Of a stretch of DNA of 64,000 bases, positions 13,601-25,800 are shown piece by piece; the stretch's first letter is position 1, and each line of letters begins with the position of its first letter. Under the pieces are notes generated by a model, which ran no database searches, was not told the origin of the DNA, and saw only the letters and a program-made list of their open reading frames with translations. Source of the stretch: Rhizomys pruinosus (lineage: Eukaryota > Chordata > Mammalia > Rodentia > Spalacidae); NCBI GenBank assembly GCA_009823505.1, contig VZQC01010571.1, forward strand, positions 736,292 to 800,291, read 5' to 3'. The translations under genes and the position numbers were made by a program.

Positions 13601-13907
13601 TGCTCTATACAGTATAGTAAATGGACAGGAGGCTCATTAAGTATTTATTTGTAGGCTACTTTGGTTGTAAGTGCTATCTATTTTTGACTAGTTTGTTTCT
13701 TGTTTCTTTCTTTATGTCCTGTAGCTCTGGCTTTACTGTGCCTAGCTTCTAGTCCTCCTGCCCCCACACAGTGCCAGACCATACTCTGGTTAAACTCAGT
13801 ATGTAACCACCAGAGGAAGCCTTTGGCACATGCTCCTTAATCGGTTCTTTCACATGCTTCTCCCTTTCTTCCGAGTCCCAGAGGATACTGGGAAAACGCA
13901 TCAAAAA
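10619..13907 (+). repeat. Copy A of a 3.3-kb direct duplication, probably an assembly artefact
   Basis: It starts in a B1 A-tail and matches 13,909-17,250 end to end. Its right half (about 13,030-13,830) is nearly identical to the second copy. Its left half has many single-base indels and a scrambled stretch at 10,687-10,740, as in low-quality consensus. It contains B1-type pieces (10,655-10,760, 11,700-11,800, 11,805-11,945) and a B4-type SINE (about 12,005-12,260). Confidence 0.85.
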
Positions 13908-13908
13908 N
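13908..13908. other. Single N: contig join or unresolved base
   Basis: It lies in an A-run exactly between copies A and B. Left of it, copy A stops at 'gcatcaaaaa'. Right of it, the sequence resumes inside the B1 A-tail that begins the duplicated block. Confidence 0.9.
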
Positions 13909-16900
13909 AAAAAAAAAAAAAAAAAAAAAAAATTTGTGACTTTCTTAAAGAAACTTTAACCTCAGCACTCAGGAAGCAGAGGCAAATGGATCTCTGTGAG
14001 TTCAAGGCCAGTCTGGTTGCCATAGGACAGCTGGGACAACATAGTGAGACCTTGTCTCAAACAAACAAACAAACAAACTTTAAGGATTACGGAAGTCACT
14101 TTTGTTGTGAATCAATGGCTCTCAGATATCATACATTAATTAGAACCACCTTATGCCACTATCCCAGAATTCCTCAGGGAGAGAAGCAGGCATGGGGGTG
14201 GGCCATATTCTGCAGGTGATTCTAGTAAGGAGCAGTTCGGGTGCAAGCTGACAGGAGAAATGTCCTGAGAGGGCAGACCTGCTGCCTTAAAGCCAGTTTC
14301 TAAGGAGCATAGCCATTAGCAAAGCAAGTTCCATATACTACGGGGATGATTTCCTCTTGGGTCCTAATTTTCACATGGTAATGACAGTTTCCTAGGTTAG
14401 GAATACACTGTGTTAAAAAAAGTACAAATTTGTGCTTAGTACCCCATTACTTTTTAGTTTTGAAAGTTTTACATCACTACTTTACTACTAAGTAAGACAT
14501 CTCTTTAAGGACAATAATGTTGATGATACAGCCAGGCATACAAGAACATTAGGGGGCTTTTAATTTCTGTAGTGCTAGAGTTTCAATTCCAGGGTTACAA
14601 GGATGCTAGGGAAAGTGCTTTATTACTGCGCTGTGTCCCTTGCCCAAGAACATTAAAAGGTAAGAAAAGGCAGCAGTAATCAAAACAGTCACAATTTGGC
14701 TAACTCACCCCAAATGCTACTAATAAATTATAAAAACTGAAAAAGAAGACATTCTTTTAATTGTAGTAAGTATATGTGAGACAGCTCTCTTCTGTCATTC
14801 AACAATGCTGACTAAACAGAGTGGCCAGCCCTGAGTTGGGGGCTGGGGGCCATACAGTAGGACAGTGAGGTCCCTGCCTTCCAGCAGATCATCTCACGCT
14901 CTTACTCTCTCTCTGCTACAAGGCTTACAGCAGTGGGCACAGGACTTGGAGAAACAAGAGAACAAGGGTGCCTTGGACTTGTCCTTTCAGGCACTGGATC
15001 TGAATGTGAATTAAAAATAATCTAGCTAGGTATGGTGGCATGTATCTGGAATTCCAGTACTCCAAAGACTGAGGCAGGAAGATTTTCAGTTCCAGGCCAA
15101 CAGCAAGACCTTGTCTTAAAAATAAATAAGTAGCTGGGAGTGGTGGCACACATCTTTAATCCCAGCAGTTGGAAGGCAGAGGCAGGCAGATCTCTTTGAG
15201 TTCAAGGCCAGCCTGGTCTACAGAGGGAGTTCCAGGACAGCTGGAGCTACAGGGAGACCCTGTCTCAAAAAGACTAAATAAGTAAGTAAGTAAGGAAGGA
15301 AGGAAGGAAGGAAGGAAGGAAGGAAAGAAATCTTGGGGTAGGGAGATGGCTCAGTAAATAAAGTGCTTGCTGTGTGTAAGGAGCCTAGTTTGAATCACCA
15401 GAACTTACGTAAAGTTCGGTCCAGTAAAGTAATGTGCACCTGTAATCCTAGTGCTCCTATGGCAAGACTCAGAAGATGGGGACTGAAGAATCCCAGAAGC
15501 CCAGCTAGCTGGGCATATGCAGTGGTGAACAACAAAGAGATGGCAGGTAGCACAGACACCTGAGGTTCTCCTTTGACTGCCACGTGCAGCCCGCTACGCT
15601 GAGTGGGTAAAGACTCTGCCCTTCTAACTGGCTTCCGGTGCTGCCATTGCTGCTGCTGTTCCGGAACTGGCCAAGGTGCAGTGAAGTGGCCACAGACCTA
15701 TTTTTCCTGATATCCAGCAAAGCAAGGGTACTTACTCTGGCCAGCTCTGTTCTCTTACCACCTCAGGCCTTACTAAAATCAGGTAAAGTGCTCCCAGTGC
15801 CTGTAAGGACAAATGGCTGTGGGAGTCAGTAACTATTTGTATATTTGCCTTGGATATGTCTCCTATTTTCCACTAGCTTGTCCCCATCCCCATTAGAAGA
15901 TCTCAAAGAGACTCAAAAGACTTCAAAAATCTTTCCCTTTAACCACAGAAACTCTTGAAGGCTTGGCTCTCACAATGTAGACATGGCCACCTCAGTGCCT
16001 TTCTCTTTCCTTCGGACAAGTCAACCATGGCTTTCATGCTTTGATAAGCCCACAGAAAACTCCACTGAGGCACTAAGGAAAAGATTACCTCTGTGTAAGT
16101 CAGATGCTCAGGCCACAAGCTCCAGCACATTATCAGGGGGTAAAAACTGCACAACTTTGGAAATCCCTGATTGAGATTTTAAGAGAAGGCTTATGGTGTA
16201 AGCTGAGATTCTGATCTCATAAGATGCTTAGGTAACAGAATAAAGATTTTTACATTTTTTGAGGAGCTGAGCTAACAAACTAAACTAAGCCCAGAGTTAC
16301 TGAAATTCTGTACAAAGTAATTAAGGTACTCTGCTTATCTGCCCATGCAGAAGAGTCTTTTTCATTTGCTATCTTATGTGTTCAAATAGTAATGCTGGCA
16401 TGAAAATCAGGAAGACAGGGGAGGAAGCTGGGTGGCCAAGGTTACTACTCTCCAAGAGGTTGGACTCCTCCAGGACAGACCATGGCAAATTACAGAAAGG
16501 ACAGAGGAAAACCTGAAGCTGAGCTTTGGTAATAAAATTCTAGTGTGACAATGGTTCTTCAAGCTAGAATTTTACATGCATGTCTAATTTATAGAGCAAA
16601 CTTTCTGCAAGCTAGGGTTAATCAGTTATTGCTAAACTTACCATGCTAATAAAAGATTTGAAGATTCTTACATTATCCCACAAGGCAAAACCTGTAACTG
16701 ACTCACAGGAAAATGTATTATATGAAAAGCTTTGAACATTTTGCCTGGGTAACTATTTTACACGTTCTAATTTTGAGTTCCAGGCTGAGGGTCTGGGTCC
16801 TTCCACCTTCCGTCCTTGTAGGAGACTTTAGAAAATGATCTATCTGGAGATTGCTGCTTTATCTGTTAAAGTAGAAATGGCTTTACTTAATTCAAACTTG

Positions 16901-17250
16901 CTGCAAGGCTCAAATGAAAAGGCTTTGCAAATTTAAATGCTCTATACAGTATAGTAAATGGACAGGAGGCTCATTAAGTATTTATTTGTAGGCTACTTTG
17001 GTTGTAAGTGCTATCTATTTTTGACTAGTTTGTTTCTTGTTTCTTTCTTTAATGTCCTGTAGCTCCTGGCTTTTACTGTGCCTAGCTTCTAGTCCTCCTG
17101 CCCTCCACACAGTGCCAGACCATACTCTGGGTTAAACTCAGTATGTAACCACCAGAGGAAGCCTTTGGCACATGCTCCTTAATCAGTTCTTTCACATGCT
17201 TCTCCCTTTCTTCCAGAATCCCAGAGGATACTGGGAAACAGCATCAAAAA
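13909..17250 (+). repeat. Copy B of the 3.3-kb direct duplication
   Basis: This is the cleaner copy and it continues into unique sequence after 17,250. It contains B1-like pieces at 13,958-14,080 and 15,023-15,128, a B1 at 15,130-15,275, an AAGG run at 15,283-15,328 and a B4-type SINE at about 15,337-15,590. No coding exon is evident. Confidence 0.85.
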
Positions 17251-17394
17251 ATGCTTTACAGTCAACACTTCTTCTGACTCTTTTCTTGAGTAAAGCTTTT
17301 TGTGCTAAGATCAGAAAACAACTGTTAAGTGTTAATATAAACAAAAATACTTGAAGACCCAATGAAATGTAAGACTACTATAAGTATAGAAAAA

Positions 17395-17537
17395 TTTTTT
17401 TTTTTTTTTGGTCTTTTCAGAGACAGGGTCTACCTGTAGCTCCCAGCTGTCCTGGAACTCACTGTGTAGACCAGGCTGGCCTTGAACTCACAAAGCTATG
17501 CCTGCCTCTGCCTCTTGCTAGGATTAAAGCAAGAAGA
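17395..17537 (-). mobile_element. B1 SINE, damaged at its start
   Basis: Antisense B1 that breaks off after 'ctaggattaaag', so the first 20 or so bases of B1 are missing. Confidence 0.85.
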
Positions 17538-19144
17538 GAAGTATTTTAAATAATCAATTACACTGATTACCTGTATGTTTCTTTCCCAAGAGATTATGGA
17601 ACTATTCCATTTTTAAAAATCCTCAAGAAATCAGTAGGGGGCAGTATGTTAATTACAATTTGCAGGTGGGAAAATTCAGGCTTTGAATTTTAAGTTTCAC
17701 TTGTCCTCAAAATACCCACATGTTTACATAATTTACACTACAAATATTTTCCCAGTTACACTGATTTGGAAAGTGTTATTTTGAGCCCCACTGCTTAGAA
17801 TAACACTAAGAAACTGAATTCAAAATCATTAAGGAAAAAAATTCCAATACTAAAGTATTTCAAGGAAAAGCAAAAAATTCATATTTTATTAAAGGAGCAA
17901 AAACACTTGTTTTCCCAAACCAAAGAACCATGTTTAATACTGCTGTCACCTTTCACACGTCTTTGTGTGATCTTTGAAAGTTTCACAGACCAAGTAATGT
18001 TTTGTTTCCAAATGTGAATTTGTTCTAAGTAGCTTGTCATTGTAAGGGGCTAATTTGACAGCACTCAAGGTTTCCCAGTAATTGCCCTTACTTGTTAAGT
18101 ATTCTATCAGCATTTGCTACTGTGTTGAAAGTTTCATGATCATTACCAGAGGATATTCATTTTCCCCCCTGCTGTTCACTTAATTTTAGTTCCAGAGCAT
18201 TTAGGAAAATGGGCCCTGACAGGTATGAACTTGAGATTTAAAGAGAATTGACAAATAAAATGAAAAAGAAAAAGAAAAAGGAATTCACGAATGGGCCACA
18301 CTTAGAAAGCTCATCAAGTAGATGTTATCATTCCTGGGGGAATCGGAGGGGTGGGGGTGGGGGGGGTGGGAAGCCTGCCCCTCTGGAGTGGGGATCTATA
18401 AGCCTGCATAAACCCAAGGATCCAGGTGACTGAAACTGGTCAGCCAGGTATACCAAGGTAAGCATGACTAAATGCCAAGGTCATGCTCTGCCAGTCTATA
18501 TTCTTAAGAATGGTACCTCAGAGTGTTAATTCACAACACAGGGACATTTTCTAATGCCACCTACCTACTTCATATTTTCAAAGAAAGAATCAAAAGCATC
18601 CACCCTTTGAGTTATTTTCTAATTATGCTTTCATGGAGATCCCAGCCTACAAGAAGTTTCTAGGTCAGTGGACAGAAAGGTTATTTGAATAGCCAACTTA
18701 CTACACTAACTTCTGAGATAAGAAATCACTAATTAAACCAAATGAGATTAACACATTTTAATCTGAGCCCAGGAATTACAGAATCAAAACACTGGACTTA
18801 ACTCACTCAACTGTAGAAAGAGGTAGCTCCCTATTTCTTAAGGATTGTTAGATTTTGTCATACTCCAAGGATTAGTAACAAAGGGCCCTTTCTCCTAAGA
18901 AAATCTACTTATGTTTGTAGGAAATAAGATTTAAAGCCATCCTACCATGACACCCCCTAGTGGAACTCCAGCAAAGTACAGTTTGAGGGTTCAAAAACAT
19001 CCTAGGTACAGGTTGAATTTCCCTTATGCAAAAATGCTGGAGACCAAAAAGATCTAGAATTTTTCCACATTTTCACATGCATAATGAGGTACCTTGGGGA
19101 TAGGACTCAAGTTTAAAGACAAAATTAATTTATGTCTTTCATAC

Positions 19145-19267
19145 ATACTTACTAAACATAGCCCATCATATAAGGTCAGATGTGTGGAATGTCCAATCAC
19201 ATACTTACTAAACATAGCCCATTCCACACCTTATATGTAAGGTCAGATGTGTGGAATGTCCAATCAC
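19145..19267. repeat. Imperfect tandem duplication of about 60 bp
   Basis: Units 19,145-19,200 and 19,201-19,267 both run from catacttactaaacatagcc to tgtccaatca. The second has about 11 extra bases that complete an inverted repeat, ttccacac and gtgtggaa. Confidence 0.9.
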
Positions 19268-19522
19268 ATTTGTACTAAAAAGATTAAGATTTTGTAGCAA
19301 TTCAGTGTTGACAATTTCGGATCAAGGATATTTTTGGTTCTCAGGACTTATACCAGCAAAATGAACTTTCTCTCAAGGCCAGCAGCTCTGTCTGTACCAG
19401 ACACCAGTTTTCTATTTATTATTGAACTGACCAAAACAAACAAGCAAATTAGTGAAGCATGTTATCTGTACATTTATCTACGGAGGCAGGTATCTCAAAA
19501 AAACAAATGTTGATAAGCAACC

Positions 19523-19525
<3 letters not shown>

Positions 19526-19553
<28 letters not shown>
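19526..19553. repeat. Poly(A) run of 28
   Basis: Uninterrupted A-run with no recognisable retroposon body beside it. Confidence 0.95.
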
Positions 19554-19556
<3 letters not shown>

Positions 19557-20278
19557 AGAAGCTTGCCTCAACTGAAGAGGCTTAATTTTAGTTTCTGAAA
19601 GAACAGAAGCAGAAATTTAGATTAATCTGCTATCATTAATATTCTGTATCTTAAGAAAAGCCTCGAACAAAAAAAGGAGTTCCTACTTAAAATTCTTCTA
19701 AATCTCAAGTAAGGTTATTAAATTGCTTCAAAGGAACTTTCCACTAAATTCACTACAGCCATTGAATCAATCCACTGGAATTTGTCAAAGATTTTGATCA
19801 GCTCAAAAGCAGAGCAAAACTAAATTTAATGGAAGAGAATAAGGAGAGGATGTGAAGAGCTGTGTCCTTAGCCATGGCTTCCCTGGGCCCATGGACCCAG
19901 TCCTGCAGTCATGGCTAACCCTGCCAGGGGCACTCTCCATGCAGTCTTTCTAAAAAAGCTATTCAGTGTTAGCATTAGCACGGGTTAAAGAGTGCTTCCA
20001 CTCTGACATGTCCTATACATTAATTTCCTCTGGGGCAGCTAATGAATGAAGCCGGGATACAGAAATACCCAGGGAGAAAGAACAAACACCAACTTTGCTT
20101 CAAGCAATTGAGATAATCAGCACAAGTCACTCTACTCCATGATCAAACAAGGAAGGTCATTCCCTGAACCAAAAATTTGATGACTATTCAACAAGGACTG
20201 TCATCTTAATACATAAAGACACCACTGGACATACATGAGAACATCTTGAGTCAGTTTTTCATTCATTGCTCTCTTTTT

Positions 20279-20400
20279 CTCTGTATGTCTTTTTGATACA
20301 AGGTCTCCCTCTGTAGCCCAAGCTTTCCTCTAACTCAGGCCAATCCTTCTGGTCATCCTCTGAAGTGCTGGGATTTTTGGCACGAGCCACTATACTTGAT
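20279..20400 (-). mobile_element. B1 SINE, old
   Basis: A diverged antisense B1 body ('gatacaaggtctccctctgt', 'gtgctgggatttttggcacg'). Confidence 0.65.
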
Positions 20401-20758
20401 TTTTTCCTGAACTTCTTGACTTCTGTTGTCTCCAATAAAATAGATAAAACAGATCTGAGATGGCAGAAGAGCCAAGCAGAAGAGATTGCCCAGTTAGGCA
20501 GTGGCACATGAGAAGTGAGTGGGGTGAGACTCGAGACCGAGGAGCTTGTGGTATCTGAGAGATGGGGAGGCTGACACAGAAAGGGAAGCAGAAGAAAGGG
20601 CTTTTCACAGAACGAAAGCCCTTGAGTTTCAAGGAGGTGGTCGAGAAGGTTACATTCTGTGAAGACAGCAGGCTTCCTGCTGCACTTGGCAACTACGGAG
20701 CACTGTTAATTGTCCAGACAGCTTAGAAATCAAGGCACTGGTTACCCAGCAGTGCTTT

Positions 20759-21012
20759 TGTTTTTTTTTTTTTTTTTTTAATTTTATTTATTTCTGTATG
20801 TGTATGAATGTACTGTCTGCATGCAAGTCTGCACACCCGTGTCGTGCAACGCCGCGGAGGTCAGAAGAGGGTCTCGGACTCCCCTGGAACTGGAGTTCTC
20901 CTGGAATTGGAGTTTCAGACGGTTCTCAGCCGCCATGTGGTTGCTGGGGATCGAACCTGGGTCCTCTGTAAGAGTGGTCGGCGCTCTTAACCGCTAGGCC
21001 ATCTCTCCAGCC
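20759..21012 (-). mobile_element. B3 SINE, 17-nt duplication subtype, with target-site duplication
   Basis: Young, CpG-rich antisense B3 flanked by cccagcagtgcttt at 20,745-20,758 and 21,013-21,026. Confidence 0.93.
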
Positions 21013-22986
21013 CCCAGCAGTGCTTTCTAAACAAGTCTGATAACCAGGCACAGATTAAAACACGCAGTAAAGATGTTGTGAAGCTTTTTATATGAGGTAG
21101 TGTCTGGTTCCCTGCTTACACAGTGCCATAACGTGACATTTTATCATGTTGCAGATTTTGACTTCTAGGAGCAATAGATTTTAGGCCAGCATGTAATCAT
21201 CAAATATAGAAACTCCAATTCAATAACTGTGGGATCTTATTTTGTGTACACATACACAGTCTCACGTGTCTCCAAGCAGTTTTTATCCAAAGTTTTTGTT
21301 TGTTTGTTTGTTTAACCAGTTTTCAACTACCAACACAAGAGTGTGACAAGCTGTATCAACTGATGACTCAGTGCAGGCCTCCTATCTTTACTTCTACAGC
21401 TTTCATGCTGCTGCACATATGGCATTTACTTAAAATCAGAAACCAATTTGATGCACACTTTTAAAGATAGGTCACAAATTCTATGTCTTCAGCAGCTATC
21501 CTAAAATATTTAGCTTTATAATATTATGTCATGCAAGAGGAAGCACTAGACAATTTTATCTGAGTACTTTAGAAATGATTTTTGTTTTAAATTCTAACCC
21601 CAGGAGAACTTAAACAAAACTATTTTTCTCTCATCAGAGAATAGAGGAATACAGTATGTCATATTAAAAACCAGTAAGTCACGTGAGAACTTGGACATTG
21701 GCTATGGAGACTTTCATGTGATCTGAGACACAACGGGAACCCTGGATGGAGGCTTTAAGTGCTGCATTACTCAGATACAGCTGCTGGGCTTTTACTTCTT
21801 CTGGATGGAATTTAACTAAATAGACTCTAGACATTTGGATACAGATAAATGCTTAATTCAGTAATTAGTATTTTAAAACTGTGAAACCTTTTAAGTTAAG
21901 TGGTCTATTAATTAACTACCAATTATCTTGTCTGACTACCATATCAATAGAAGTAAATTACTGACTAGCTATCTGACAGATTTAGTCCTTTACTGTGGAA
22001 AATTTCTTCTGAACCTAAAAGGCCTGACATTAAATGTTTTAGCTTTCCCTTTCTGGTTAATCAGGGATCAGTCTGGTGGTCTCATAAGAGCCAAATAAAG
22101 CTCTTTGGTCAAAAAGGACCCCTAGATAAACTTTGGCTTTGAGAAATGAGCTAATAAGATTCACCTCCTTCATTGGAAAACTAACAGGTGGAGTGATCTT
22201 AATGATTCTGGGGGAACATGGGATTGCAGTCACTATGTGGAGGATAGGCTTTCATGTCTCAGGGTGGAACAGAGATGCATTTTCAAGATATGGCCTCTCG
22301 CTGAGACACAGGGAGCACCTGCATGAATGATTTCTCTCCTCACACTTAAGTACATTTGTCCTTCATGGTCTTGTCTTAACTGCACTGCCTAGGAGACCAG
22401 GTGAAGAAAGCCTACCCCTCACCAGTCACTTCCCAACTGGTGACCAAGAATAGATTCTTAGCGATCTACTGATGGTAGCCAACCCTAGATACTGTCATAG
22501 CTGAGTGGAGAGCTGTGCCAAATGACCATAGGTATCAGAAAAGTTTCCAAAGTGTGCAGGAATGTGTATGGCTAAGAGGGAGGGAAAGAACTGCTATATT
22601 GCTTTCTTCTCCAGGCCTGGTCAGAGGGAAAATGAATGGCAGTTACATTATATTCAATCTGAGCTTGATTCAAATTAGTATGCCACCACCAGCAGCCTTC
22701 TTAAAGTCTTCAGCCTTATACCAAGTAGTAGGATTAGTACACTAAGAAAAATGAGCACACAGGTGGGACCAGTGGAATGTCATAGTTAGGGAGGAAACAA
22801 GAGGAGATACAGTGAGGCATGGAAGCCAACCCCTTTCTGAAGTGTCAATCTTGGACAGCCTGAGTTAGTCCAGCATGATGTCTACCTTTTCAAAATTCAT
22901 AGCATGGACCCATGTGAGTGCTGGCTGAACAGGCTATCTTCTCAATATTTAAGCAGAAACCTATTACATATGATCAAATATTTATT

Positions 22987-23234
22987 TATTTATTTTTAAT
23001 TTTTTATTTATTTCTGTATGTGTATGAATGTACTGTCTGCATGCAAGTCTGTGCATCCATGTCGTGCAATGCCGCGGAGGTCAGAAGAGGGTCTCAGATT
23101 CCCCTGGAACTGGAGTTCTCCTGGAATTGGAGTTTCAGACAGTTCTCGGCCGCCATGTGGGTGCTGGGGATTGAACCCGGGTCCTCTGTAAGAGCGGTCG
23201 GCACTCTTAACCGCTAGGCCATCTCTCCAGCCCC
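22987..23234 (-). mobile_element. B3 SINE, 17-nt duplication subtype, with target-site duplication
   Basis: Antisense B3 flanked by atgatcaaatatttatt at 22,970-22,986 and 23,235-23,251. Confidence 0.93.
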
Positions 23235-23440
23235 ATGATCAAATATTTATTAAGTGAGTTAGAATACAGTTCTAGGCAAGAGAAATCAAACAGGCATATA
23301 GCAAATTGCCTTAAACGGCTTGCCATCAACCCTGAGATGGTAGGTGGACAGAAAGTACCTACTATGCACATAGGAATGACAGCAAATGCCACCAAAAATT
23401 CATGGAAAGGAAAAGAAAAGCAGCTTTGTTAGAAAATAAG

Positions 23441-23525
23441 GGGGTTGGGTGGGGGTGTAGCTCACAGGTAAAATTGCTTATCTAGCATGTACAAAGCCCC
23501 AGTTAAACCCCAGCATGGGAGAAAG
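23441..23525 (+). mobile_element. ID-type SINE
   Basis: It resembles the tRNA-Ala-derived ID core: 'ggggttgggtgggggtgtagctcacaggta', then 'gcttatctagcatgtacaaa' and 'ccccagcatggga'. It is diverged. Confidence 0.6.
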
Positions 23526-24811
23526 GGTGTGGAATGAGACAGCTTTTAAATACCTTATAGCAGTAAAATCCAACAGTGCCGGTACGAGCAGGAGTGAGAA
23601 CGGAAGGCTACACCACAAACTTGGACTAGGACCTTTAAAGGGACAAGGTGTGGAGGAGAGGGAGTTCTAGGCAGAGAACTAGTATACACAATGCTTTGGA
23701 ACTTCCAGTCAGCTTCATGGAGTCACATGGTTTCCTAGTTCACTATACCTTATGAGTCAGGATCAACATACAACTTGTTTGTCTATGAAAATGAACATGA
23801 ACTATTACTTAAAAGTCTGGCTCAAGATGACCTGTTCAAATAATTGAATGAAGTCTTTGCTCAGCGAATCTACTTTTTTTTAATGGATGGGACAACTTTT
23901 CTTCCCCACCCAGGGACGGTAAAGACACAGTGGTCATTTTTTCTGGAATGAGAACAGCACAAGCCAAGGCCAACACATCTCTGAAAAGCCAGCACTGCCG
24001 TTTTTACCTAAGAGACTAGTAGAAGGGCACCAGCATGAAGTCTCAGCAAGTGCTTGGCCCTCGACAGCAATCTCTGTAAATCAGGGTAAGCCTTCTTTTA
24101 AATTTTAGTTGCTAAATCTCAAACTCAACTTCTCTAAAGGTTTGTTAAGTCTTGGCAGGAAGTCAGAAATTCCAACATTAAACTGAATTTTCTGACTCAA
24201 TATTGAAAATAAATTCTTAAGTTTAGATGCTTAGGGGAAAAAAAACAGCTGTAGAATTCAGGAGCCTCCCAGATTTTAATACAAAGTGACGTCATCGCCC
24301 ATAAGGCTTCCAAGAACTCCCTAAATTGTGTGGTTAAGCAATATCTGGAAGCAGAGTGAGGATGCTAGGAAGGTGTCCGTCACCCTCAGCATACAGAGTC
24401 AGCTCCAGAATACTCTTCCCAGTAGAGATACGATTTAATGTCTTCCTAATGTTAGCAGTACATCAGCTTGTGTGGATTTGCCCAGTGAGGCTGTGGATTT
24501 TTCTGTACTAAACACTCTAATTAGCACTCATTTTCTAGGGTGTCTACAGAAGACAAACTGCTTTTCCATGATAAGTATTTAATTAAAAGTGGTGGAGTAT
24601 CTTTAAAAAACCTGATTATATTTAAAATTTTACAAGTTAGCAAAATAATTGAGCAGAGAATAGTCAAGATATTAAAACTTGACACAACTTGGTGAAAGTA
24701 GGCTGGCAAATCAACTGGAGTTTCTACAGCAGTTCCACCATGCTTCAGATATGGAAACCGTACTTCACCCACAGTTTGTCTTTTACTTCAAATGAAGTCT
24801 TGCTTTTTGTT

Positions 24812-25165
24812 TGTTAATATTTTATTATTTTATTTTATGTGTGTGAGTGTACTGCCTGCATATAAGTATACCCATGGCATGCAATGTCTGTGGAGGTCAG
24901 AAGAGGGCATCAGACTCTCTTGGAATTGGAGTTAAAATCCCAACACACAATCCTGTGTGTTGGGATTTGAACCCAAGACTTCTACAAAAGCAGCCAGTGC
25001 TCTTAACAGTTGAGCTATCTCTCCAATAGGCTCTCACTACGTAACACTGGCTGGTGGGAACTCACTATACAGAGCGAGTTAGCTTTGAACTCTCTACAGA
25101 GATCTGCCTGCCTCTGCCTCCCAACTGCTAGGATTAAAGGCATGTACCACCATGGTCAGTCTGGC
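24812..25165 (-). mobile_element. B3 SINE next to a partial B1, both old
   Basis: A diverged antisense B3 ends at 'gctatctctcca' (25,024). It is followed by antisense B1 from 25,029 ending in 'accaccatggtcag'. This is not the composite order, since the B3 3' part is present. Confidence 0.7.
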
Positions 25166-25276
25166 CTTGTTATTTTACTCAGAATTACAAACAGGATTCT
25201 CGGTACATTGCCCTGCCAAGTTCATTCAGTTGACCTTTACTTACCCAAGTCACTGCCATGACACTTGATGCCTGTT

Positions 25277-25437
25277 CCCCCCCCCCCCCCGGGGTCTTTT
25301 TAAGACAGGGTCTCCCTGTAGCCCCAGCTGTCCTGGAACTCACGCTGTAGACCAGGCTGGCCTTGAACTCACAAAGATCCGCATGCCTCTGCCTCCCAAG
25401 TGCGAGGATTAAAGGCATGGGCCATCACACCCGGCTA
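25277..25437 (-). mobile_element. B1 SINE with a C14 run where its tail should be
   Basis: Antisense B1. A run of 14 C at 25,277-25,290 replaces the expected T-run. Short flanks atgcctgt lie at 25,268-25,275 and 25,438-25,445. Confidence 0.85.
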
Positions 25438-25673
25438 ATGCCTGTGCGGGCAGCAAAAGTCTTAAGTCTGCTGCCCACATTTACTGCACACAATCAGTGC
25501 ACACCTAAGTGCATGTTTTCAAAGAGCACATATCCATTCCCCAAAATGGTATGGTGAGATTCTTACTCATTTAAAATATAGTGATAAGTTACCTCAGGTT
25601 ATTTATATATTCATTTCTAGAGGTCTAGAAATGCATTAGATAAAGCTCATGCTTAAAAATAAAACATTAAGGC

Positions 25674-25800
25674 TGGGTGTGGTGGCACACACCTCTAATC
25701 CCAGTACTCAGGAGGTAGAGGCAGGCGTATCACATAGCAAGGTCCAGGCCAGCTGGGACTAAAGGGAGACCCTGTCTCAAAAAAAGACCAAAAAATAAAA
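25674..25800 (+). mobile_element. B1 SINE with internal deletion
   Basis: B1 from ggctgggtgtggtggcacac to an A-rich tail, lacking the middle 'gagttcaaggccagcctgg' section. Confidence 0.8.

Noticed and set aside
10619..17250. A real segmental duplication of biological interest
   Set aside because: The single N, the error-like indels and the position of the join point to an assembly artefact. It is kept as a finding about quality only.
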